Source: Imbricaverruca yamaguchii (taxonomy: Eukaryota > Arthropoda > Thecostraca > Neoverrucidae). From it: DNA of 64,000 bases. Below are positions 33,501-44,529 of this stretch, in pieces; position 1 is the first letter of the stretch; each line of letters begins with the position of its first letter. The position numbers and the translations under genes are program-made. The DNA lies in assembly GCA_034440575.1 (NCBI GenBank), contig JAOTOL010001342.1, positions 454,501-518,500 of the forward strand, given 5' to 3'. A model generated the notes under the pieces. It had not been told where the DNA came from, ran no database searches, and was given only the letters and a program-made list of their open reading frames with translations.

Positions 33501-34050
33501 CCCGGAGGGCCTCTTTTCCGTCCTGGAGGGCCTCCTTTTCGTCCTGGGGGCCTCCTTTTCGTCCTGGGGGCCTCCGTGTCAATATTTGGCACTCTCTTGA
33601 TTTCTGGGGCTTCCTACCTTCTCCTAGGTGACTTATTTGTCAAATTATGGGCCTCTTCCTGGAGGCCCCTAATTTGTAGAATCTCTTTTTCGTCTTGAGG
33701 CCTCCCTTTCGTCCTGGGGCCTTCTTTTCGTCCTGGGGAATTCCTTTTCGTCCTGGGGTCTCCTGTTCGTCCTGGGGACCTCATGTTCGTCCTGAGGGCC
33801 TCCTGTTCGTCATGGGGGCATCTTTTTCGTCCTGAAGGGCCTCCTTTTCGTCCTGGAGGCCTCCTTTCGTCCTGGGGGCCTTCTTGTCTTGGAGGCCTCC
33901 TTTTCGTCCTGGAGGGCCACCTTTTCGTCCTGTGAGCATCCTTTTCGTCCTGGGGCCTCCTAAAATTTCGGGGGGCGGCGCCCCAGTCTCACGGCAGTGG
34001 GGGGGGGGCAATTGCCCCCGCTGCCCCCCGGTGGCGACGCCCCTGGGTGG
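30560..34050. repeat. Composite satellite-like array at the centre of an inverted duplication
   Basis: Dense 20-21 bp units of the type GGGGGCCTCCTTTTCGTCCT, most regular at 32500-32730, 32850-33000 and 33290-33960 and more diverged at 30600-31450 and 31880-32030. They are interleaved with a ~120 bp module (starting GGCCTCCGTATCAATATTTG) at about 31302, 32380, 32734, 32986, 33158 and 33566. G/C-rich termini with AATTGCCCCCGC and GGCGACGCCCCTG occur at 32190-32277 and 33961-34046. Long frames (up to 223 codons) exist on both strands because 21 bp is a multiple of three; they show only 7-residue low-complexity repeats and I do not regard them as genes. Confidence 0.85.
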
Positions 34051-34290
34051 GTCTAAAGTCAATACCATAAGTACATTGCGAATGCGCTACCTCTCTGAGC
34101 CCGGATACAATGGTGAGTAAGGGAGCCGAATTCGATTGGTGGTCCAATCATAGGATACCACAATAAATGGGGAAGGGCAACAGGTCAGTTTTGGGGGGCC
34201 AGGATCACACAAGGTGCCAAATCAACACCGTGTCTGTATGGTTTCGTAGACAGAAGAGACAATGTGTTAAATCGCAATCAGATCCAAAAA
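34051..34290 (-). other. Inverted piece of type B downstream flank (U3)
   Basis: This is the reverse complement of the flank at about 57130-57390 in U4 (and 12920-13160 in U1), with GGTGCCAAATCAACACCGTG and CAGGTCAGTTTTGGGGG as landmarks. It belongs to the B gene at 37034-38698 and marks the right side of the inverted duplication. Confidence 0.75.
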
Positions 34291-34299
34291 CTCTGAAAG

Positions 34300-36330
34300 A
34301 CAAAGGTAGTGATCAAGTTTAACGTAATGTGTACTTTGCTGGAAAAAAACGGATGGAATATTTCGTATACAAAACTGAAGTATTTTCCTCATAGGAGGTG
34401 CATTTCATACCGAATTAAATAATTTCAGTTAAGAGTTTTCTTCAATTAAAAAACCTACACCTGGTGATGACGTCACATATTTCGTGCATCGAAGCCACCA
34501 AGCCAGAGACGCACAGTGAAATCTAGATCTGGTATTTCTACGCCTAGCTTTTAACCGACTCACGTCATGGAGAACAATGCGAGTGCTTGTGGCACTAAGC
34601 TAAACGATTTTGAAGAAAAAGATATGAAGGACGAAAACGTTGGTAATATATCATGGTGATATTGTAACAGCTAACATTTCTCTTTTAAATCCAGGGCATC
34701 GTGGTGTCGTGTGAACAAACAATAAAAGCTTGTACAATGTATTTGGGTAAAATGTGTGACACAATTGGAAGGGCCACGACATAAATATTATGTGCTATAA
34801 CTGGACACAATGACTTCCCCTCCAGTGAAAGAGAAGCTGGTTATACATTCAAATTGCTTTTATATTTTTTTTCCTCCACAATAGGATAACTAACATTCCA
34901 TGGTAATTGTTCACTGCATACTGCACACTGCACGTTGTAATATATTGTATATTATATGTTGTATATTATAATATGCAGTGCACATGCTCAAATGCATGTT
35001 GTAATACACGAATGCATTGCCAAAATCCTAAACACGCGTAAACGCGCGATAGCGCGCTCGATGTGCATCCGCAACCCAGCGATCGTTCACATCTTCACAA
35101 CGGCAGCGGTGCTCAGAGATGCATCCTTTCGAACGCTTGGTGGCTGGACTAACGAACAGCCGCATTTTGCTACCTCGCCCTCCAACTCTTTGACAACCCT
35201 ATCTGCTTAACCGGTTGCACCGTTACGCAGACAGTCCAGATATCCTGAACTGCACACGATGTCCATGTCACTGCCGCGCCCTGGTTTGCCATGCGATACG
35301 AAGTTGAGGGTCCGTCAGGGGTAGCGGACATGATATATTTTACACCATTGCACTTTTTGTACTCTGGCCATGACATGCTCTGCACGACCGCGTGAGCCGG
35401 TTTTTCAATTTGGATCTCGAATCAATCAACAATGCTTTCACAAGACGAAAAAGTTGTCATAAATGCACGAGGCAGATTATCACAGATCGGTTGCTGTTCT
35501 GACAAAGCAACCAATTCGCTTAAACAGCTCCCTAGCATAAACACGACACGAGCTAGCAGCCTCCATAAGCAACCAGTGTTCACACCGAACAGGTCGGCGA
35601 GCAGATGATTCGGCATGTTTAATCTTATGCGCATCAGTACCATAAACACTAAATCTTCCGTTGGTAATGCCTGACCTCTGCTTGCATACTGAATCCCATT
35701 GGCTAATAGACCAACGGCATAGAAATGCTGTGGAGGCACACCGATATACCGAGATGGATGCCATTTGACCAGACCCCAAACAACTTACCCGAATATATAA
35801 TTTAGAAAATGATCATTAACCTCGGTCTCAAAAGCTTCTTCTGGCCCACTATCTGACGAAAGGTAATCAGAGCTGTGATTGGCGTCGACTCGTGCAACAT
35901 GGGTTCATCCAAGTTGTTTGCAGGTTTTCTCGCAGTCTGTTTGTGTTGCTTCATAACTTGTATCATGGGTAGAAGTAGGCACTGGTGCTGCAGCACTGCT
36001 GACGGCGTTTCCCCCTTTAGTTGGGTTGTCGCGCGTACAGCTAGTCCCATTCTCAGCCAAACATACTTGCCATTTAAGCCAAAATAGTTACGATTAATCA
36101 AAACTCGGCAGCGTCCTATGCGCAAAATCGAATACCCCAGTCGACCTTCGCTACCCACGACATACGTGACGTCACAGGCATTTTGACCAATCACAAAGCG
36201 AGGTATTCTGAAGTGGTTTTTTGAATTATCTAAGTACTTTAAGAACATTCTAAAAATAAATGAAAGCCACTATCGTCTTTAGAATTAAAAATCGCCAGTG
36301 AAAGTTGAGAAAAAAAAAGTTTCTCCCGAC
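34300..36330. mobile_element. ISL2EU/Harbinger-like DNA transposon relic
   Basis: It interrupts the U3 downstream flank, which resumes at about 36330. Degenerate inverted ends are visible: TGACGTCACATATTTCGTG at about 34466 mirrors TGACGTCACGTATGTCGTG (minus strand, about 36175-36150). It contains a minus-strand transposase relic at 35060-35800. On the plus strand a short ATG frame (34567-34650) is followed by GT and, at about 34695, a pyrimidine-rich AG, which could be the first exon of the accessory ORF these elements often carry. Confidence 0.6.
35170..35800 (-). pseudogene. Transposase relic (HTH + DDE_Tnp_4-type)
   Basis: The minus-strand frame 35739-35422 reads LPTEDLVFMVLMRIRLNMPN, LLADLFGVNTGCLWRLL (helix-turn-helix) and LPRAFMTTFSSCESIVD, the block leading to the first catalytic Asp of DDE_Tnp_4 transposases. 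The next frame, 35385-35170, reads SWPEYKKCNGVKYIMSATPDG, the typical following block. Frameshifts separate the pieces and the later DDE residues are scrambled, so it is dead. The assignment rests on recalled family motifs, not a search. Confidence 0.7.
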
Positions 36331-37033
36331 ATGAACCTTGTCCATTACTGTGACGAAACTTTCCCTTATGTTTCTGTTGAGACTACGGTTTCCGGAGAAC
36401 CAGTCCTACGCAACTAATACATGTATATGCCGGTGCTTTGTGTTCCTCGCCCAAGGTTGCGTCCAAAATGCACTGAATCAACACCAAATGTGTTCCGTGT
36501 GGATGTTACGATTTTGCTGGAATTGAACCGAGTACACTTCCATTCAGATGTTTCCCAGGAAAACATGGTCAAACATTGTACAAAACGCTTCGGGCAATTG
36601 GGAATGTAGCACGGTTACGATAGTGATGCCAATCAGTTGCTGATTTTTACTTGCTTTTTTGTTTTACTGCTTGTCATTTTTAGGTTACCCTGTTATAATG
36701 CCTACACGGTGTTCATATAGGATCAGAAAATGTCAAAGCACCACCTCCTAACATCAAGCTTCACTTGTGCTTTGAATTGTTCGTAGACACTTGCACACCA
36801 GGCTTAAAACCGCACGAAATATCGTAAAATTCATGCCCATCATTTATTTCTCGTTTTAAGCATCGAAACATCCGCATCCTTGCTCCATAGTCCAGACATT
36901 GGATACACACATGAACTGACTCTACAACAGTGGTGGAACGACATCTAGAACTACTAAAGCATTTTAAATATCTAGAACGCACAGACCATTGGATGTTGAT
37001 TACTTCCAGTGGAAGCACATTTTGAAGATAACT
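36331..37033 (-). other. Proximal downstream flank of type B gene (U3)
   Basis: Reverse complement of the flank after the other B genes, closest by eye to 56337-57060 of U4 (TACAAAACGCTTCGGGCAAT, CTCGCCCAAGGTTG). No gene is seen. Confidence 0.65.
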
Positions 37034-38698
37034 CTACTTCGTATCGCAGATGGTAGCGTATTCTCCCTGGCAGAGGGCGAAGTTGATGATGTGGTGGATG
37101 ACGTTCTCCTCCAGACTGCCACGCAGCAGGTGGGCGCCGGGGCCACGAGCGAAGATGGCCACATCCTCGCCGCCGTGGGTCTCCTTGGGCAGGTAGATGC
37201 CGGCCACCTGCTTGTAGTGCGGGTCGCGCCACTCGGCTGTCGGACTGACGTCGGCGAGGCGAGCCCGCTTGGCCTCGAACTCGGACCAGACCTCGCTGCC
37301 GCCCGGACCGTTGGCGTACTGCATGATCGGATAGGGCAGCTTGGGCGGAGGTCCACCCTTCTGCATGCCACCGGCGAGGAAGGAGGCAGGTCCGAACATG
37401 TCCAGTCCGCGCTCCGGGTAGCCGTTGATGGAGAACGTGTGCGAGTGGTCCGAGGAGACGACAATGAGAGTGTCAGTCTCGTCGGTGTTGTCCATCACGT
37501 GCTGGACGACCTCCTCAAGCTCGATAGTCTCGTCAATGGCCGTGTACGCGTTGCCGTAGTGGTGACCGTGATCGATCTTGGCGCCCTCCACAAACATGAC
37601 GAATCCATTGGGTCCACGCTTCAGGATTTCCAGAGCCTTCGTCACCATATCGGTGAGGCTGGCGTCATCAGGAGTCTGGAAGGCGCGGTACTGCATGTGA
37701 CTGCGGCTGAACAGACCCAAGACGTAGTCGGCAGAGGTAGCGTCGAAGTTGTTGAGCTCATCCTTGGTGGTGAGGTAGGCATACGTGCGTCCCAGGGAGG
37801 CCTGCTTGTCCTTCCACTCCTGGATCAGATCGCGGCCATCCAGTCGGGCGCCGCCCTCGACCTCCTTGGGCGTAAACTTACCCCATCCGCCTCCGAAGGC
37901 AACGTTGATGTCGATACCCTCACGTTCAACGAACTGGGTAGACAGATCTTTCATGACATTCGTGCATGAATCCTGAACTGGGCCGGTCATCCAGGCCATC
38001 GCTTCGAAGTCAGCGTCCGACTCCCAGGTGCGGTATGCGGTGTGGCCGAAGGTGGCAGCGGGCGAGGCGTGCGTGATGCGGGCGGTGGACACCAGACCGA
38101 CCCACTTACCGGCCTCAACTCCGTAACGGAGGATCGACTTGGGGGAGGTACTCTCGTTGACGGCGTCACAGTTCCAGACTAGGACAGCGCAGTCGACACC
38201 GACCGTCAGGAAGTTACCCTTGGTGCCGGTCAGGTAGGCAGTGGCGGTGGAGGCGGAGTCGGCGGTCCAACGGTCACAGTTGTACGTCTTGGACAGGCCC
38301 AGATAGGGGAAGGTCTCCCAGGACAGCATGGAGTGCTCGGGCACGTCGGCTCCGTTCGCCAGACCCTTGAGCTTCCGGGCAGCGGCCAGTGTAGCGATGG
38401 ACATACCGTCACCGATGAAGAGGACAGCGTTCTTCGCCTGGTAGTTGTAGACGGGATCCGCCAGCTTCGTCCTGAGGATGTCCTGGGCAATGTCCTTCCA
38501 GAAAGCCTGGTCCAGCACCTGACCGGAGCGGGACAGGCTCGTGGCGCGGTCGGCTCCGAGACCAGCCTTCTCCTGAGCCTCCAGGTAGGTGGGTGCGTTC
38601 ATCTCGTGCATCTCCAGCTCGTCCTGGTCCTCGACCCGGGAGTCGAGAGGCACGGCGACGGCGAGCGCCACCAGACAGGCGGCCACCAGCAGCTTCAT
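37034..38698 (-). CDS. Secreted alkaline phosphatase, type B (unit 3, inverted)
   Basis: 554 aa, minus strand, the only B gene in this orientation. The start at 38698 is set by the conserved leader and a TATA box starting 80 bp upstream. Asp69 replaces Asn of U1/U2 (WKDIAQD), a change shared with U4. All catalytic residues are present (Ser148, Glu371, Asp376, His380, Asp417, His418, His508), and the C-terminus is CDTK. It is paired head-to-head with the A gene at 40487 with a spacer of only 1.8 kb, the shortest in the window and perhaps closest to the ancestral arrangement. Confidence 0.95.
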   Translation of the reverse strand: MKLLVAACLVALAVAVPLDSRVEDQDELEMHEMNAPTYLEAQEKAGLGADRATSLSRSGQVLDQAFWKDIAQDILRTKLADPVYNYQAKNAVLFIGDGMSIATLAAARKLKGLANGADVPEHSMLSWETFPYLGLSKTYNCDRWTADSASTATAYLTGTKGNFLTVGVDCAVLVWNCDAVNESTSPKSILRYGVEAGKWVGLVSTARITHASPAATFGHTAYRTWESDADFEAMAWMTGPVQDSCTNVMKDLSTQFVEREGIDINVAFGGGWGKFTPKEVEGGARLDGRDLIQEWKDKQASLGRTYAYLTTKDELNNFDATSADYVLGLFSRSHMQYRAFQTPDDASLTDMVTKALEILKRGPNGFVMFVEGAKIDHGHHYGNAYTAIDETIELEEVVQHVMDNTDETDTLIVVSSDHSHTFSINGYPERGLDMFGPASFLAGGMQKGGPPPKLPYPIMQYANGPGGSEVWSEFEAKRARLADVSPTAEWRDPHYKQVAGIYLPKETHGGEDVAIFARGPGAHLLRGSLEENVIHHIINFALCQGEYATICDTK

Positions 38699-38771
38699 GT
38701 TGTCGGTGCAGGCAGTTGGGCACTGTCTCACTGCTGAGGTGAGGCTGTACCGACACTCTGACCACACGATA

Positions 38772-38778
38772 TTATATA
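38772..38778 (-). promoter_or_regulatory. TATA box of type B gene (U3)
   Basis: TATATAA on the minus strand, starting 80 bp upstream of the ATG. The neighbouring AGGTCA half-site has changed to AGTTCA in this copy while CATGTG is retained. Confidence 0.85.
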
Positions 38779-38861
38779 CTCCGTCAGCGTAATGAACTAC
38801 ACATGTCAGTACGTTTAAATTTCAGATGATTGGTTAATCGTCTGGTCAGCGACCGCCGCCA

Positions 38862-38886
38862 ATCTGTGCTATATTCGAGCACAGAT
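38862..38886 (-). promoter_or_regulatory. Conserved palindrome upstream of type B gene (U3)
   Basis: ATCTGTGCT, a 7 bp spacer, then AGCACAGAT: perfect arms, and the spacer differs from U1. Confidence 0.55.
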
Positions 38887-40417
38887 GGTAGAACGCCTCC
38901 TGTCCATGGTTTCAAGTGTTCGATAAGTCCACGCACTGTGGTACGATAATCACATATCGGATTAAATTTAGGTGTCAGATGTTCGATGGTGTGCTTCAGT
39001 TTACATTGGCGAAGGAATAGCGAAGCCAGCGGCCGAAGAAGCACCTTCCAATGTAGCAATCTAATATCAAGCGGGTGAATGGGCATGGAATAAATATACT
39101 CAAGTGACTTCTACCGCTTTAACGTGTGGCAGCTCAAACTGCACTCGTTGATCGTCTAATGCTACAATGAATGACTTCTTCGTGCTATCTGCGGTCTACA
39201 ATCATCAAAGCCTGATATTGACGCGGGAATTCTGAATGCGCAAGCGTAAGTCAACCCTCTGACCGCCATTTCAGAGATGAATAAGAGTTTCATTCCGGTA
39301 TAGGTCAAATTACTAGATAGGTGTTAGACAGATAAAAGAGAGCTAAGCACAAGCACGTTATAGCACGCACTTGATCTTCCTTCGTGTGCACATCAGCACT
39401 GGTAATATATAAAAAGCATCTTTGTTTTCACACGACCCACCTTTGGGTCGCGCTCATGTGTCACGTCCAAAACAACGGATAATTCTGGTCCTCCGGGATG
39501 CAAGTTCCCAGAAATTGGACTTCAGAGTCGCTCAATGTGTGAATGGATAAACATAGAGATTTTATAACTTCACATATTCTTTTTGAGGTGTATACCTACC
39601 GATGAACCTGGTGCCTGATGAACTTCAGGCATGGCGTTGCAATTATTCTTACCTCGGTAGGCACCGATATACCCATTATGTATATATCTTTATCTTCTCA
39701 CCAATTATCTTCAAACTTCCTGCCAATGTTTGAAGTAGTACTGTTCATGTTTGTTCTGTTCCTGCTTATAGAACCTAAACGAACATACGCTGGAGGACTG
39801 CACAGCTTGCAGATATGATCTGGAGTGGAATGTTTATGCTTTGGTTCAAACGCCCGAAGTATGGTTGTCCTCCTATGCTATGTCATACCATTACAAATTA
39901 GTAGTGCTCACTACCATCCGGCCACAAACCAGCTGCTAACATTATCGTTTGGACCCTAATTTCTTGTTGTGGTGGATCCAGGATCAGTCATATGCCTCCT
40001 TCGGGTATGACTACTAACAGCATTCTTTATTATTAGTTGTATTGCTCTAATACCCAATGCCTTGTATGCTTGTTTATTTGTTTTCCATCTCTTAGCTGGG
40101 AGTGCCGCGACTTCACTGTTTATTTTATGGTGTTAATGTAAGGTGCTTACAGTCGTTGGTTAAGGGGAGGGGCGCTACTGGTCACCTGACTTTGGGTGGC
40201 GGACATAAAAAATGCCTGACCTCGTGTCCTGCCCACGCGAACCCCCGTTTTCGAATACAGGTAACTAGGGCGCCCATGGATAATTCGCTAATAATCTTCG
40301 GTGCCTGGTGGTCACACGTGTGTCCAATTGGGCCTGCCCGGGAACCACATGTGACCTGTGAGGCGGCCACTGTTATTAATTACATGCAGCTGCACTGTGG
40401 AGCTGGTCAACGGACGG
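38887..40417. other. Compact divergent spacer of unit 3
   Basis: The B-proximal part (to about 39600) aligns with 9340-10300 of U1 reversed. Positions 39690-39850 match 50800-50960 of U4 in inverted orientation. Positions 39908-40204 are the dispersed repeat also seen at 29741-30240. The A-proximal part has CACATGTGACCTG at about 40347-40359 and CAGCTG at 40388-40393. I see no gene. Confidence 0.6.
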
Positions 40418-40424
40418 TATAAAA
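40418..40424 (+). promoter_or_regulatory. TATA box of type A gene (U3)
   Basis: TATAAAA, 63-69 bp upstream of the ATG at 40487, in a leader matching the other A genes. Confidence 0.8.
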
Positions 40425-40486
40425 CGGGACCACAGGCAGAGCTGAGCATCATCGTCTGACAGCTGGTTAAACGACAGCATCCCACC

Positions 40487-42142
40487 ATGAAGCTCCTCGT
40501 GGCCGCCTGCCTGCTCGTCCTCGTGGTCTCCGTGCCGCTCGACTCGAGGGTCGAGGATGAGGACGAGCTGCAGATGCACGAGGCGTGGGGATCCTCGTAC
40601 CAGGAGGTGCAGGCCAAGATGGGACTCGGAAAGGGAGGTTCTCTCTCCCGGTCCGGACAAGCTCTGGACTCTGCTTTCTGGAAGAGCATGGCCCAAGAAA
40701 TCATCGCCGAGAAGCTGACCGACCAGGTGTACCACAAGCAGGCCAAGAACGCAATCCTCTTCATCGGAGATGGCATGTCCATCCACACGCTGGCCGCCGC
40801 GAGGAAGCAGAAGGGTCTGCTGCACGGTGCCGATGTGCCCGAGCACACCATGCTGTCCTGGGAGAAGTTCCCCTACACAGGTCTGTCCAAGACATACAAC
40901 TGTGACCGATGGACCGCCGACTCCGCATCCACCGCCACCGCCTACCTGACCGGCGCCAAGGGCAACTTCCTGACGGTCGGTGTTGACTGCTCTGTTCTGA
41001 TCTGGAACTGCGACAACGTGAACGAGAACACTTCACCAAAATCCATTCTCCGCTATGGTGTGGAGGCCGGTAAGTGGGCTGGTGTGGTATCCACCGCCCG
41101 TATCACGCACGCCTCGCCCGCTGCCACCTTCGGCCACACCGCATACCGCACCTGGGAGTCGGATGCCGACTTCGAAGCCATGGCCTGGATGACCGGCCCC
41201 GTACAAGACTCCTGCAAGAACACCATGAAGGATCTGTCCACCCAGTTCGTTGAGCGTGAGGGCATCGACATCAACGTCGCTTTCGGTGGAGGCTGGGGTA
41301 AGTTCACCCCCAAGGAGGTCGAGGGTGGTTCCCGTCTGGATGGCCGTGACCTGATCCAGGAGTGGAAGGACAAGCAGGCCTCCCTGGGACGCACGTATGC
41401 CTACCTCACCACCAAGGATGAGCTCAACAACTTCGACGCTACCTCTGCCGACTACGTCCTGGGTCTGTTCAGCCGCAGTCACATGCAGTACCGCGCCTTC
41501 CAGACTCCTGATGACGTCAGCCTCACCGAGATGGTGAAGAAGGCTCTGGAAATCCTGAAGCGCTCACCGAACGGCTTCGTCTTGTTCGTGGAGGGCGCCA
41601 AGATTGACCACGGCCACCACTACGGCAACGCCTACACAGCCATCGACGAGACCGTTGAGCTGGAGGAGGTCGTCCAGTACGCGGTGGACAACACCGACAT
41701 CGCGGAGACTCTGATCGTGGTTTCCTCCGATCACGCGCACACCTTCATCATCAACGGATACCCGCAGCGTGAGCTGGACATGTTCGGCCCTGCCTCGTTC
41801 CTTGCCGGCGGTATGCAGAAGGGCGGCCCGCCTCCCAGCCTGCCTTACTCGATCCTGTCTTACCAGAACGGCCCCGGAGGTGCCCGCACCGAGGAGGAGT
41901 ATATCGCCAAACGCACCGGTCTCATGGAGACTGGCCCGACCGCCCAGTGGCGTGATCCACACTACAAGCAGATTGCCGGCATCTACCTGCCCAAGGAGAC
42001 CCATGGAGGAGATGATGTCGGCATCTTCGCTCGCGGTCCCGGCGCCCACCTGCTGCGCGGCAGTGTCGAGGAGAACTACATCCACCACGTCATCAACTGG
42101 GCCCTCTGCCAGGGCGACTACCTCACCGTCTGCGACGAGTAG
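40487..42142 (+). CDS. Secreted alkaline phosphatase, type A (unit 3, inverted)
   Basis: 551 aa, plus strand, the most divergent A copy. It has Val14 in the signal peptide (VLVVSVPL), Asn176 for Asp (NCDNVNEN), Val200 (WAGVVST), Thr246 for Val (SCKNTMKD), and AE for ED at 406-407. None of these touches the metal ligands or Ser146. After the stop the sequence is unrelated to the downstream flank of U1/U2/U5 and also to that of U4. It is divergent from the B gene at 37034-38698 and convergent with U4 A across 6.4 kb. Confidence 0.95.
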   Translation: MKLLVAACLLVLVVSVPLDSRVEDEDELQMHEAWGSSYQEVQAKMGLGKGGSLSRSGQALDSAFWKSMAQEIIAEKLTDQVYHKQAKNAILFIGDGMSIHTLAAARKQKGLLHGADVPEHTMLSWEKFPYTGLSKTYNCDRWTADSASTATAYLTGAKGNFLTVGVDCSVLIWNCDNVNENTSPKSILRYGVEAGKWAGVVSTARITHASPAATFGHTAYRTWESDADFEAMAWMTGPVQDSCKNTMKDLSTQFVEREGIDINVAFGGGWGKFTPKEVEGGSRLDGRDLIQEWKDKQASLGRTYAYLTTKDELNNFDATSADYVLGLFSRSHMQYRAFQTPDDVSLTEMVKKALEILKRSPNGFVLFVEGAKIDHGHHYGNAYTAIDETVELEEVVQYAVDNTDIAETLIVVSSDHAHTFIINGYPQRELDMFGPASFLAGGMQKGGPPPSLPYSILSYQNGPGGARTEEEYIAKRTGLMETGPTAQWRDPHYKQIAGIYLPKETHGGDDVGIFARGPGAHLLRGSVEENYIHHVINWALCQGDYLTVCDE

Positions 42143-44529
42143 AGCAACTGTGTTCCTTGAAATAGAAATGCTTATTTTAAGCGTGTTATGCCTGTGCTTA
42201 GCTATGCAGCGCAATGCCTTTAGGCAAAATATATAATGGATTGAACACAACTGTCTACTTGTAACTTTAAGGTCAGTGCGATCGATCATATATATTGTTT
42301 ATTGTTTATTGAGTGGTTCACGACGCACTTTATCCACTTTCACGGCTAATGGCGCCGCCCACACTGTTAGTGCGATCGATCAAATAATTAAATAAGATAA
42401 GAATTTGTATCAGTTGCGCACATAGATTCATGCCTGGAACTCGTCTTCGATATCAATGTCACAGCGATAGTGAGCTCCCCACATCTTCAGCCTCGGACTG
42501 AGCACGTACCCTCATGTTCCGGTGACTCAATGCGCTATGTTGAACATGCGCTGATATTTCATGCAAGCGAATGCCATGAGTGGTATTCAGGCTCAACATG
42601 ATTCAATTGCCAATGGAGTAAAAATCGCAATGCGCACCACGATATTACAATATATTCGTGGAAATAACATGTAGTGTTAAATTGTCTCAGGGTGCTATCG
42701 CAAGATTGATGGGAACTTTAACCAAGTTCCGCACGTTTCCATCCTGTTCTCTTTTACTCACCTAGATTGAATGGCTGCGCTATAGTTCTTCCGTCTTGCC
42801 CTTCCTTGCTTAAAATTCGTCAACTAGATTGCAAAACTGTCTTGCACCGATCGTTGAGCCCGTTATCTCAGCCAAATGGCCGGGCCGGAGTCGCGCATGG
42901 AGGCCCCTTTCCGGCCCAGCTTACCGTGTATTTTCTTCAGTTCTACGTGCGCAATTCAAACAGGAGCGTTGCCGATCCTCGCGGCAGTCCGTCGGCCCGA
43001 AATTGAGGGGAAAGTGCTACGCTTGCTTGGTCGTCGACTAACCTTGTTTTCCTGAGAATATTAACGACAAGGTTGCATTAATGCACCGCTATCTGGCTCG
43101 TTGTCTCTTGCACCCATCTGCTCCATATCATATTCCACCATCGCAATCTACTGCAAATTCGTCCAGGAATATAGTTTCGCCCTAGTTCCGGTCGCCGCCA
43201 CGTTATTAAGTTGCTATCTTGTCCGTTTTTCTCTCAGCTTTATCTCTGCTTCTACAAATCAGGGTAGATAGCTATGGGTAGATAAATTGTGCGCACCGTC
43301 GACACCGTCAGGTTGAGCGGGTGACCATGCTTAGCGACGCCCGCGGATTGTTCCTTTCCCCCATGGCTTAGGTGTCCTCTAGATCCTAGTTATGGTCTGC
43401 GATTGTTCTTAATTACATCGAAGCATGCATCCGGGGGAGTAGAAGTGATAGGAAATGTAGGAAGGCGATTTCCAGTGTGTGCTATTTCTCCGAAGGGAAT
43501 CCACACTGGGAAAATGTTCAAATCAGGGATGTACTCCAGTGTCCCTGGTTGGGCACTTTTTGTACTCAGAGCCTTCAGCCGAAACTTTCAATTGCTCGAA
43601 CCGGTGCTTGAGAAGCTCTAACATCACGTCATTAAAGGCCCACCTTTTTCCATCCAGAGGGGGTGCCGCCGGAAAGTGTGGAGAACTAGTCCCCGCGTCA
43701 ATGCGCTCATGCGTGCATCATGTCACTCGCGCACATTTCATACACCGAACAATTGCTGGGTTTGAGGCAAAGGTGTGGTAACAGAAGGATTGTCAGTGCC
43801 AAGTGGGTACGAAGTGTATTTGATACATGGTATGGCCATAACCCTAATGTTTAGACTAAAAATAATTGGGGAGTCAAGGGTTATTGTTGATGCCCAGCCG
43901 TCCACGGAGGTGGGCAGCGTACCCGTGGCTGAGGACCACCGGCTGCAGTTACTACTCCCTTCGGGGTCAGCCGCACCCGTCACGCTTACTCGGGCTTGTG
44001 CTGCTCAAAGGGAGTGGGCTCGAGCATTGTTGGCGAACACTTGATTTTTGCTTCTCTCGCGCTTCTGCAGTGTTGAACCAGCGGTACTACGATTGAAAGA
44101 AATGCTGCTCGAACGCTATTCAACATCATTTCTTTTCATTCCATCCACTACAGCATCTGCATAGTCAGGTCTGGGCAGCTGAGCATTGCCTTTATCCGAT
44201 TACAGAGATGCAGTAGCAACAGTATAATACAAAAAAAGAAAAATTATCTTCTTCAATTTGTTCCCAGTACAAATACTTCGAATATTTCCGCTTCCTGACA
44301 GGGGCCTATAAAACTATCACGAAGAAACATAGGCCATTCTTAAGAGTCTTTAAAAAATGTTGTGTGTCGCCTATGTCGCTGTATGTTGAGAAAGAAGACA
44401 CCACTTCTGATGCCAGCAAACGTGCAGCTGCTTGAATGAGCCTTTTGCTGTTAAATGTACGGATCCGGCAGTCAAACAGCGCCTTATTTCACCAGTGAAC
44501 ACTCTGAATCCTCATTCATAGCCACACAC
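42143..44529. other. Spacer after unit 3 A gene
   Basis: Unique downstream sequence containing one short SINE (42289-42368). The rest, including frames at 42767-43041, 43403-43781 and 43775-44096, has no recognisable product or counterpart in other units. A G/C-richer patch at 43890-44040 looks like part of a dispersed repeat but I cannot classify it. Confidence 0.45.
42289..42368 (-). mobile_element. 5'-truncated SINE with perfect 14 bp target duplication
   Basis: About 80 bp matching the 3' half of the SINE at 29993-30181 (GACGCACTTTAT, CGGCTAATGGCGCCGCC, CACACTGTT). It is flanked by perfect AGTGCGATCGATCA repeats at 42275-42288 and 42369-42382. This is a typical target-primed insertion that lost the tRNA-like head. 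Confidence 0.85.
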
